DNA from: Exophiala sp. HKRS030
Lineage: Eukaryota > Ascomycota > Eurotiomycetes > Chaetothyriales > Herpotrichiellaceae
Direction of reading: 5' to 3'
NCBI GenBank assembly: GCA_023897205.1
Contig: JAHWDD010000001.1
Coordinates: forward strand, 6,510,001-6,574,000
Length of the DNA stretch: 64,000 nt
The notes beneath the pieces are model-generated. The model was not told the origin of the DNA. It did no database searches and worked only from the letters and a program-made list of their open reading frames with translations. Every line of letters starts with the position of its first letter. Positions within the stretch are counted from its first letter, which is position 1. A program made the translations under genes and the position numbers. Positions 1 through 9,936 of this stretch are shown one piece after another.

Positions 1-3000
1 CACCGCCTAACATGTGTAACCCCACAGGATGGGACCAGCTGGTACCACAGATGTCTCTGGGAGAGAAGGCAACCTTGACAATACCTGGGTAAGCACTAAC
101 GAAGCCACAGCTCTCAAAGACTCCTTCTCTGGCACACTCGATCTCAAATACCCAAAATCCATAATATCCATCTGCATCTGCGTGGATGTATTCTCAGCCT
201 CGCTTGATTTGCGTCCTACATCGCCCGGATCAATATCAACTAACAATTTTCATAGGCATCTCGCATACGGAACTCGGTCAGTTCAATCCTCAATCTCTGC
301 TTTCCCTCAGCAATAACTGAGGTCGAGGAATCAATAATGTTATGATGCACGGGGATTGCAATTGGCTATGTTGGCTGTCTGCAACCCAACCGTTGCAGAT
401 TCAAGACATTTCTCGCCAATTCCTCATCAAGGTTGAGAAGTTCCAATGACCATGCTTGCTGACATACTCTCGGAATAGTGGATTTCCGGGACTGATACCC
501 AAAGACGCAACACTGATCTTGTGAGTTTCAGGAATATTTCCTCGTGTTCCACTTTTATTGCTCAGGAATGGCGTCTCTTCGTTACTGGAACTGGAAACTA
601 ACAGGTAAACTCAGCGATGTATATCTGAAGGGAATCAACAAACGCTTGTCATAACACGACGCTTCACGTTCTAGAAAAGGATGATGGAACGTGCAGCTTT
701 GTCATACATGGGTGGGAATCTATTTATTACGCATTGGCAGCGTTTGGGTGGCATAAGTCATTTTTGGGATTTAGCGATTTCGGACTTGCATACCCTTGGG
801 TCACGCCCAGGACAAAATATGTCGAGGTTGTGCGATTAGGTGCGGCTAGGTATGGTTCAGAAGACAGAAGCATAGAGTACCTCCATTGTCAATGTTAGCG
901 CAAGAGCTGATAGGACATGCAAAGTGGTCGTTCCAGGTCATCAGCATAGATTTGTGGCTTCAACTACAATCAAAACCAGGTGACCTCTAGGTCGACACCC
1001 TGCCAACATTGCATGAATTCCACAGATCTCTATGCATTAGTAGCGTCGCACAATCGTCGGCCGTCTTATGTCATCCGAGCCCCTCCTTTTGCTTGCCCAA
1101 GGTACGGCTAAGTGCAGGACATACTCTGTAGACAAATATTGCCGTCTTGACGCGTAAGGAAACGACCACGACGAACGCACCTAGATCGACGGGACATCCA
1201 GCGTACCAATCTGCCAACACTGCGCAAATGCCGTCGGCTTGTATTTGCCCGACGACAGATTTCCGCTTAGAGGAGAGAATGGTCGATGGAAAATCGATCG
1301 ATCCCGTCTATCTGATTATGTCAGTGCACAGACCAAGCTACCGATGACGCTATCGCTCTTCTGGGGACGCACAAGCTTGCAATGCCGAAAAGGCATGCAG
1401 GTTTCCCTTGGTCTCTGTCTTTCTTTGACTGGTCCGCCTACTACATTAGCCAAAGACTGCGTTTCATGGGCCCCGATCATCACCTTTTCAAAGTCCAGAG
1501 CGGTTTTGCCACGTCGTGATGCGCGTCCATTGCAACCTTCAACTGCCCATTTTGGAACGACGCTTGCAAAACACCACTTCTGTTCGAAAGTGTGCTGATC
1601 AGGTTCTTTGGAAGGATTCGCGCCTGGCAATTGCCCTCGGTTTTCAGCGAAACATTTATCCCCAGATGGGACATGATAGCCATCCCAGGTTCCTTGCGAA
1701 GATTGAGAAACAACCCTGGTACAGGTATTGAGTGCATAGTCGTGCTTGCCGTTTGAGGAGCACTTTCCCCGCCCTCTTTCTCGGATCCTTGGGTTACTCC
1801 TTGCCACACCAAATCGCTGTCACATTATCTTGAGCATCGTGTGTAGCGTGGGACACCACAGAGATGAGAAATAAATCTGGTCAATCGTTGAAAGCGATCT
1901 TAACCCCACCGGGAGATCTTGCATCATGAAAATCCTCCAGGGTGCAGAGGAAGCCAAGACTTACGACAAGGTTTACGAGTCAGCGCGTACCACTTCCTAC
2001 GGAGAACATACCACTGTCCAAACTACACCTCACCTTCTCTTTGTGGCGGCCGATTGTTCTCGTCTCTCCGTTTCCTTCCAAAAGGTTGACTAGTGAAGGA
2101 CGATACCGACTCCCAACCCATCGATTGATACTCATCCAATTCTAAGACGTTGTGAGGCTTGGAACATCAATCCTTGACAAGAGATCTGGACAAGCGAGAG
2201 GGGTGGGGAAGCGGTGACACCGGCATATCCAGAAAGCAAACGAGGTCGACAGGGGTGTTTACGTCTACTCCGTACGCATCGTATCTACTAGCCACCTGCT
2301 AGCCATCCTCCGCACAGCGCCTGCCATTTTTGACAGCTTGGAACTTGGTCTTTCACCGATTCCTAGTGTGCCTCCTATCAGGAGACACTCTATCCCCAAT
2401 CCCAGGAGCTCTTCCCCTGGGTGCATCCCTTGTCTAAGTTTACAGATCCGACCCGAGGCAGCGGATTTTTCCTCCAGAGCGTCAAAGTGTTGTGGCTTGT
2501 TCAGAGATATATGGCAGATGCGGGAAAAACTACAACCGCGCCTCACAGCATATTGGCGTCTGGAGTTGAATCCCCAAAGCGGACCAAGCCGGATTCAATT
2601 CTGATTAGAAGTGATAAAACCCCAGATCCCTCCAACCTCCAGTCGTGACTACCGGGAATTTTCAGAAGTTTCAGTGACGACGACGACGTGAAATCTGTTG
2701 CTGCAGTCGAGGCTAGCTTCAAGACAAGATCCGGAGGCTGATGGCCATGTAAGACTGACAGAGGTAAGTCACAACAAGCTTCAAAGTTCAGACTGGAGTT
2801 CGGCCGCAGAATCGAAGACCACACAACTGAGTTTGAGCGTCGCCGATGAGAAGTACAAAGTGACCAACATCATTTGACAGTTGTTGCTGCCCATATCTGA
2901 AAGGAGGTAGTCCCACTAAGCCATCAACCTAAAGTAGGAGGCAATCGGTCATTCTCGTGTTCGTCCTATCTCAAACTTCGGCTTTGGAGGTTGAATTTCT

Positions 3001-3969
3001 CCACGGCCACTGCCTGTGGTCACCATCCCCACGAGTGCCTCTACCTACACGTGTCAGTGAAGGAGTGATGGCTACGTACTTGCACATCATGTGTCCAAAT
3101 TGGCATCCTAGTAAGTATTTCCGCGAGCAGTCAACATCAGACTGAAATAGGTGAGTTGTGGGAGAGATGTCTGTTGCGCAAGCCTCCTCGAACGTCAAAC
3201 GGCAGCATCTCTTAAACTCACCGCTGCGAAGGCCGAGGGGTCGGCCTCTTTGTCCCTCAAGATCCCAGCAAACGGCGCAGACAACATGATTCGGCATTGC
3301 CTCCACTTCTCGCTTACGACTGACAGTTGGGCTTTAGTCTTTCAGATAAACGTTGATCAAGGTTAAGCGCGAACTCAATTTTTCGAGGAGCAAGCTGAAC
3401 CGCCAGTGTGCCAGTATCTTCGCCGTGCTACTAAGCCTATCCCAAGCAGACCGAGTGGGTGGGAGAACTTCTCTATATAGAAGTTATAGCTTTGCATCGC
3501 CAATTTCAGCAAACCTCACGATCCTTGGGTAAGATATGCAGACACAATGCGAAAACATTTATCTCAATCGTATCCGCGTACAGGCCAACGCGATTCTCTT
3601 GGCGGCACGTTTTCTTGTTTACCTAGGTATATTCATCAAGGTTTTATTCAACGACTCCTCTGGCAGCAGCCGGGACTTGAGGAAGCCAAATATCAATGGA
3701 CCTGCGGCATCATTGGGTACCGTGACAGGGACTTCATGCATGGAGTTAAAGCGACTGCACCTCCTTTTAAGAGCTTGTTGATTCGCTGACAGGCTTGCTT
3801 GCTTGCTCGATCGATCGATCTGCCCACGCAAGCCCAACAAACACGACCGCTCGAATCGTGCAGGTGATACGCAGGACCTGTCTTCTTAACCTTCTTCAAC
3901 CTCTCTTACGCCAACCTTTTGTTTTGTTGCATCTAGAACACTTCTGCAAGATATCAAAACATGGCGCTA
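1..3969. other. Gene-poor stretch, nothing supported
   Basis: I find no reading frame with recognisable domains or an exon-intron model that makes a plausible protein. Open frames are all short (about 165 codons or fewer), overlap one another on both strands and look like chance. No terminal repeats, transposase or reverse-transcriptase motifs were recognised. Given the single-base losses seen elsewhere in the window, a real gene broken by consensus errors could be hidden here, but I cannot point to one. Confidence 0.5.
3793..3820. repeat. Short tetranucleotide repeat (GCTT)n then (TCGA)n
   Basis: About three units of GCTT run directly into about three units of TCGA. It lies about 150 bp past the stop codon of the TDA10-like gene. 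It is a simple sequence repeat with no other visible role. Confidence 0.8.
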
Positions 3970-4920
3970 TCATATCTGAACAACCTCCTTGACTTTTCGG
4001 TTCTCATCGACCACTAACCTCAACTGCTTACCTTGCCACTCGCCATCTGACAAGATGCCTCTAAACACGCCACTCCGTAGCGTATCTGTGTAGAGCTCGT
4101 AGGCAGGATAATACCCGTCGACAAAATGCTTGACCTGCTCGTCGGTCATGCCCGACCCCTTCGCCGCGCGTAACCCTGCTTCCTGCTGAAGTCGCCACTT
4201 GTACACGTACTGCGAGTCGTGCGCGTCGATGTGCACAAACGCGTCGAGCTGTGACGTGAGCTCATCGTATTTCCGCAACGCATCGTTAATTGTCACCACG
4301 TTCTCCAACGTATTATGCCCTAGACGGCCCAAGTAGGGCGCTTCAGGCGTGGACCTCTCCAGCGCCGCCACAGCAGCCGCGTGTTTCCTCTCAATCTCCG
4401 CTTGTTCGAGCGGTCGGAATCCCACTGACCAGCCCTCAAACAGCACAACTTGCACACGGTTAGCCGGACTGGTATTGACCTCCTCCCACTTCTCCGACGG
4501 CACACGATCCCCCTGTCCCGCGAATAAAGCTTTATTATACTGGGGGATCTTCGTCGGACGATTGGCCTTCAAGCCAGCAAACACCTCCAGCGCCAGCGGG
4601 ACATCGTGCGTCGACGGCTGCCCGCGGTGCTGTAGCAGTGGATTATCCGGATTTCCGCGTGCCAATGCCACCTGGTCCGCGTGCGTCAGGTATAGATCGT
4701 CGAGCGAGAAGACCACCGTGGACAGTCCGTAAGGAGGGGATTTTAACGTCGATTTGAGAATGTCCACGAGCACAGATTTGCCGGCGCCTTGAACGCCGTT
4801 GAGCCCAATGAAGAAGGGCGCCGGGTTGGGCGATGAGGCGTGAGCTTTGCGATGTTGTTCGAGGAGGGGGAGGATGAACGGGATCACGTGCTGCGCTTTG
4901 TCGTCTTGGATTTCGGCCAT
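3970..4920 (-). CDS. TDA10: P-loop kinase, TDA10/glycerate kinase-like
   Basis: Intronless 316-residue protein. A Walker A motif (GVQGAGKS, about residues 42-49) follows a short N-terminal helix, and the segment VVFSLDDLYLTH (about 70-81) is the acidic second motif of the uridine kinase/D-glycerate 3-kinase-like P-loop family to which yeast Tda10 belongs. The family is cytosolic and binds ATP; the physiological substrate of the yeast protein is not firmly known, so glycerate kinase activity is only a family-level guess. Length matches the family (about 290-320). The ATG at 4918-4920 is the first in frame and gives the expected N-terminus. The gene is convergent to nothing on its 3' side and diverges from FOX2 across a 1.3 kb spacer. 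Confidence 0.85.
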   Translation of the reverse strand: MAEIQDDKAQHVIPFILPLLEQHRKAHASSPNPAPFFIGLNGVQGAGKSVLVDILKSTLKSPPYGLSTVVFSLDDLYLTHADQVALARGNPDNPLLQHRGQPSTHDVPLALEVFAGLKANRPTKIPQYNKALFAGQGDRVPSEKWEEVNTSPANRVQVVLFEGWSVGFRPLEQAEIERKHAAAVAALERSTPEAPYLGRLGHNTLENVVTINDALRKYDELTSQLDAFVHIDAHDSQYVYKWRLQQEAGLRAAKGSGMTDEQVKHFVDGYYPAYELYTDTLRSGVFRGILSDGEWQGKQLRLVVDENRKVKEVVQI

Positions 4921-6250
4921 TATTTTGTGGCACGGCGTTCTAGATCTTAGTCGATGGGTTCTGCCCCTCTTCAGTATGTCTGCAGTGAGGACTGTGAGCT
5001 TCTTCGGAAATTCAGGTAGCCTCTATCGCAACGTCGAGTGGAACGGTTTCCATATGCACTATAGTTCATTATGAAGTTGCTCTTGTATATAACAGCAAAA
5101 GACAAAAATCTCTAAATCCTAACGCGCGGACAAAGGTTTGTCCGGGTAGATACACGGCGAGTTTACCGTTCACGACGAGGGAATATATTTGACCAGGCTG
5201 GAATACGGCGTGCTAGCCGTTGTGTATTGATGATCGTCTCAACAACGATTTATTTGTCTTATTTGGGTCTTGGTAAACTCCCTAGAACGGCAAGTCACGA
5301 GAAATATATCTAGGCACGTTCGACCTGGAGAACGGTGGTCTTCAGGTGCTGATGCACGCCTGGCTTGAGCTGAGAAACTTCCATCCATCATTTACGCGAC
5401 GGCAAGTCCCAGACACTGAGCCCACATTGCCAGTTGCACGACGGCAGGTTCCAGAGTCCGAGCCCCCATCACGAGCTGGACAGCCCTCGACGATTCTACA
5501 AGAGAGGCTTCAAATCTCTATCAAGGTAAAGAAAACACATTCTTCTCTTGCTTTCCGAAGTACACCCATCCTCCCAAGGACCTCAACAGAGCGCCGAGGC
5601 AAAATGCACATGCCGAAATTTTGCTGGCCTGGAGATTGTGGAGGTGTGGGAAAAAGCGGGTGAGGGTTGGGTAGGGAACGCTTCCGTCCCAGATAGAAGA
5701 CGGCGTGCTGGGCTCCTGTTTGCACCGGAATTGGATTGGCTTTTCATACAATCTGGAGATGCTGGGACGGAATCGTGGGGCTGGACAAAAATGCAAATCA
5801 TCCGAGCTTTGTCTGTCAATGATTATTGCTCAAGCCATTGCCTGTCACAGTCATGGTTTTGGGGTGTTCTATGCCCAAAAGTGAGTAGAAAGAACTGCCG
5901 AGAACTGCCGGGGATCGGTCACGGTCACATGTTGCACTCGAGTCTGACAGCAGAATAATCCCACCAACCACGTGATAAGTGCCTCGGCTCTTTCTGGCCT
6001 CGGCCGTAACCTTGAACTGGTCACAATTGAACAGATTGTTTGCGAAGATAGTTTCATCATATAGCTTTAGCTGCACTCACATAGCCGGCACCGAGTATCG
6101 GCAGTGTTTTTCATCTCTTCAATCTCGCAGTGTACAATATCTCTTTCCTTCCCAAATCCATCGAGAGTCTGTTGCGATTGTTTTGAAAGCACCAACAACG
6201 ATCACACCCTCCCTTTGTTATCTCAATTCGTGCATGATTTTCCAGTCAAA
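4921..6250. other. Intergenic spacer between TDA10-like gene and FOX2
   Basis: No gene supported. It contains an imperfect tandem duplication of roughly 50 bp at about 5396-5470, in which the pattern CGACGGCA then CCAGA then GAGCCC occurs twice, and a 10-bp tandem AGAACTGCCG near 5892-5911. The 3' part holds the FOX2 promoter with two CCTCGG sites. Confidence 0.6.
5982..6003. promoter_or_regulatory. Pair of CCTCGG sites upstream of FOX2 (possible FarA/FarB sites)
   Basis: CCTCGG occurs at 5982-5987 and 5998-6003, about 250-270 bp before the FOX2 start. In Aspergillus nidulans the zinc-cluster regulators FarA and FarB bind the CCTCGG core in promoters of fatty-acid catabolism and peroxisomal genes. 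FOX2 is a member of that regulon, so fatty-acid induction is a reasonable inference. The hexamer is expected about 30 times by chance in this window counting both strands, so it is the pairing and position that count. Confidence 0.5.
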
Positions 6251-9118
6251 ATGGGTCAAGAACTGAGATTCGACGGCCAGACGGTCGTTGTGACTGGTGC
6301 TGGAGGTGGTCTAGGAAAGCAATACGCTCTCTTCTTCGCATCAAGAGGTGCAAATGTCGTTGTTAACGACTTGGGTGGCTCCTTCAAAGGCGAGGGCGCG
6401 GGGTCAAAGGTAAGCAAACATTATCACATGCTTGGACGTTGAAACTTCACCCACGTACTGACATAGTCTTCCAGGCAGCAGACGTCGTGGTAGAGGAGAT
6501 CAAAGCAGCCGGCGGCAAGGCTGTAGCCAACTACGACAATGTTATCAATGGCGACAAAATTATCCAGACTGCCATTGATGCCTTCGGCCGTATCGACGTC
6601 CTCATCAACAATGCAGGTATCTTGAGAGATATCAGCTTCAAGAACATGAAAGATACCGATTGGGATCTCATCACCGATGTCCACATCACAGGCCCATACA
6701 AGACTACAAGAGCCGCCTGGCCATATTTCCGGAAACAGAAATATGGTCGAGTCATCAACACTGCTTCGGCCGCCGGATTGTTCGGTAGCTTCGGCCAGTG
6801 CAATTACTCGGCTGCAAAACTTGCCCAGGTCGGCTTTACTGAGACCTTGGCTAAAGAAGGCGCAAAGTACAATATCATCTCCAATGTCATTGCTCCAATT
6901 GCCGCCAGTCGCATGACTGCGACCGTGATGCCCCTGAAGTCCTCGAGCAGTTGAAACCCGAATGGGTGGTTCCATTGGTTGCTGTCTTAGTCCACAAGTC
7001 CAATACCACAGAAAACGGTTCCATCTTCGAAGTTGGTGGTGGCCATATTGCTAAGCTTCGATGGGAGCGTGCAAACGGTCTCTTATTGAAGGCGGATGAA
7101 TCATATACACCTTCAGCCATCCTCAAGCGCTGGTCTGACGTCAATGATTTCTCCAAACCCGAACATCCTAGTGGTGTTGCCGATATGGTAACTAAACTTG
7201 AAGAATCACTCAAGATCAAGACCAACGAACAAGGGCCTGAAATTCGATTTGATGACAAGGTCGTCTTGGTTACTGGTGGTGGCGCTGGGTATGTACTATC
7301 TCTTTTCGTGCACATGCAACCCACTAATACTCTATAGCCTCGGCCGAGCCTATTCTCTCGCTTTTGCCAAACTTGGTGCAAAGGTTGTGGTCAACGATTT
7401 GGTCAACCCTGACGATGTAGTCAACGAGATCAAGAAAGCAGGTGGCCAAGCTGTCGGCAACAAGGCTTCAGTCGAAGATGGTGAGGCCGTTGTCAAGACA
7501 GCCATTGACACCTATGGAAGAATCGACATTCTCATCAACAATGCCGGTATCCTTCGCGACAAAGCTTTTGCCAACATGACCGATGATCAATGGCAAATCA
7601 TCATAAATGTTCACTTGCGAGGCACATACAAGGTTTCGAAGGCAGCCTACCCTTATATGGTTAAGCAGAAGTACGGTAGAATCATCAACACTACCAGCAC
7701 CAGCGGTATCTACGGAAACTTCGGCCAAGCCAACTATGCCGCCGCGGTATGTTTGCACGCTTAGATATATTGTGAACTTAACTAACCTTGAAACAGAAAG
7801 CAGGTATTCTCGGTTTCTCTCGTGCTCTTGCACTTGAAGGACGCAAGAACAATATCTTCGTCAATACTATCGCACCGAATGCTGGCACGGCTCTCACCCG
7901 CACAGTTATGCCTGAGGAGTTGGTACAGGCCTTCAAGCCCGAATACGTTGCTCCTCTCGTACTACTCTTGTGTTCCGACAAGGTTCCCGATCCACCAACA
8001 GGACTCCTCTTCGAGGTTGGCAGTGGCTGGCAAGCTCGAACGAGATGGCAAAGATCCGGAGGTGTTGGCTTCCCCGTCGATGTAAAACTCACCCCGAGCA
8101 AGTCGCCGACAAGTTCTCCAAGATCCTGGACTTCGATGATGGCCGTGCCGATCATCCAGAGGGCGGTCAGGATGGTCTCCGAGGCATCATGGCCAACCTT
8201 GAGAACAAGAGCAAGAAATCTGGTTCAGACTCAAAGGTTGATTACCTGGCGAATATTGAAAAGGCGAAGAAAGCCAAGTCAGATGGCACTGAATTCTCAT
8301 GGGATGACAGAGATGTCATTCTTTACAACTTATCCCTGAACGCAAAGAGGACTCAATTGCCTCTAGTGTACGAGAACAACGACAACTTCCAGGTCCTACC
8401 CACTTTCGGCGTCATCCCACCTTTCAACGCCCAATCACCCTACAACCTCGACGATATTCTGCCCAACTTCAGTCCTATGATGCTTCTTCATGGTGAGCAG
8501 TATCTCGAGATCAGGAAGTTCCCCATTCCCACAACAGTCAAGACCATCTCATACCCTCGACTAGTCGAAGTCATTGACAAGGGAAATGCTGGTCTTGTCG
8601 TGTCAGGAGTTACAACTAAAGATGCAAAGACCGGAGAAGATCTCTTCTACAATGAGTCAACCGTCTTCGTTCGAGGATCTGGCGGTTTTGGTGGTGCTAA
8701 GAAGGGTGCCGACCGTGGGCCTGCGACAACAGTCTACGCACCCCCCAAGCGTGCCCCTGACGCCGTTGTCGAGGAGAAGACCACCGAAGATCAAGCAGCT
8801 CTCTACAGACTGAATGGTGATAGAAATCCCCTGCACATCGATCCCGAGTTCAGCAAAGTCGGCGGTTTCAAGGATCCCATCTTGCACGGCCTTGCGTCTT
8901 TTGGCTTCAGTGGTAAGCATATCTTCCAGACCTTCGGAGAATTCAAGAACATCAAGGTCCGTTTTGCCGGAGTCGTCATCCCCGGACAAACTCTTGTCAC
9001 AGAGATGTGGAAGGAGGGCAACAAGGTCATCTTCCAGACCAAGGTCAAGGAGACCGGCAAGTTGGCCATTGCAGGAGCTGGTGCTGAACTGAGAGGAGGA
9101 CCTAAGCCAAAATTGTAG
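6251..9118 (+). CDS. FOX2: Peroxisomal multifunctional beta-oxidation protein
   Basis: Peroxisomal 2-enoyl-CoA hydratase/3-hydroxyacyl-CoA dehydrogenase, second and third steps of fatty-acid beta-oxidation. Exons 6251-6409, 6475-7288, 7338-7746 and 7797-9118; introns of 65, 49 and 50 bp with GT-AG ends. Two short-chain dehydrogenase domains come first, each with a TGxxxGLG nucleotide-binding loop, NNAGILRD and a YxAAK active-site motif, followed by a MaoC hot-dog hydratase domain carrying the NPLHIDPEF motif. With two single-base repairs the product is 901 residues, the usual length. The frame is lost at CCCC 6931-6934 and again at CCCC 8092-8095; one more C at each restores the conserved sequence exactly, so I read these as consensus errors. 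The C-terminus is PKL, a poor match to the peroxisomal SKL-type signal. Confidence 0.93.
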
Positions 9119-9416
9119 GACTACAATATATCAAATCTTTAAATGAATTTATGCGGGCATAATATATGTGCTTTGTTAGATAAAAACTACAACCCGTATC
9201 TTTCAAAATCGATTGTTGATTCTTTGTGACGAACCCTTCCAGAATCTGCACGAAATGTTTTCTCTATTTTGGTGCTTTGCTGCTCCTAAAAGCGGCCGAC
9301 TGCGGAGTTCTCCGGGCGACGAAATTTCAAATATTATAATTTGAAGTACCCGAAAATTGCTATACTTTTGCTCGTCAAATGACACAGAGTTGCTCATCGT
9401 CAACCTCTGATCCTAA

Positions 9417-9563
9417 GGCTCAATGGTCTAGGTTAGTACTATCCTCGCCTTTAACGAGGTAAATACTTATAAGTTCAGTGGTATGATTGTCGCTTCGGGT
9501 ATGCCTTTGGTTGAAAAAGCCATGAATTGTGACAGGTCTCGGGTTCGAATCCCGATTGAGCCC
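9417..9563 (+). tRNA. tRNA-Pro(CGG) with anticodon-loop intron and a D-loop insertion
   Basis: Acceptor strands GGCTCAA (9417-9423) and TTGAGCC (9556-9562) pair perfectly. T-arm TCGGG-TTCGAAT-CCCGA is at 9539-9555. Anticodon stem GTCGC/GTGAC pairs with one G-U, and the loop reads TTCGGG then T, giving anticodon CGG (proline). A 28-nt intron at 9500-9527 lies at the canonical site, 3' of the base after the anticodon, as in yeast tRNA-Pro. A second insertion of 47 nt (9432-9478) splits the D-loop: the flanks TGGTCTAG and TGGTATGATT join to give the standard fungal tRNA-Pro D-arm. The insertion starts GT and ends AG. With both removed the RNA is 72 nt with all stems intact. A T8 terminator follows. 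Identity is secure; whether the D-loop insertion is removed in vivo is unknown. Confidence 0.88.
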
Positions 9564-9570
9564 ATTGGTC

Positions 9571-9578
9571 TTTTTTTT
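9571..9578 (+). terminator. RNA polymerase III terminator of tRNA-Pro
   Basis: A run of eight T starts 8 nt after the tRNA 3' end, the normal position and form of a Pol III termination signal. It supports that the tRNA gene is, or recently was, transcribed. Confidence 0.85.
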
Positions 9579-9936
9579 GCCCTTTTGAATGAATCTGTAT
9601 CTGGTTTGTGTTTGAATAGTAATCTTTGGCATTTTCCATTTATCAGTGTCAATCTATGTGCAAAGCAAAGGGGACCCGCGTGGTGTGGGTGGGTGGCTCC
9701 AGGCGACAACGGGTTTAGGCGGGGTAACAAAACCAGTTAAGGCAACTGCATACCAGCCCGCTTGTCTCGGGTGAGCAAAGAATCCCCAATATGCGCCCAC
9801 CCGGCATCTTACATTTCATGCGTCAGCCTTACTCGTGTGCCACCGTCATTGCCTCAACAATAAAAATTTCTCCCGATCCTCATTCGAATCTGAATTGAAC
9901 GGTGATCATGTCGACCGACCTGCCGGAACTGATGTA

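Noticed and set aside
5346..5958. Open frames in the FOX2 upstream region
   Set aside because: Overlapping frames on both strands with low-complexity or repeated sequence; the imperfect tandem repeat explains part of the openness.
9417..9480. Reading the D-loop insertion as a second, overlapping tRNA gene
   Set aside because: It has a hairpin resembling an anticodon arm, but no acceptor or T-arm of its own, and the flanking halves clearly belong to one tRNA-Pro.
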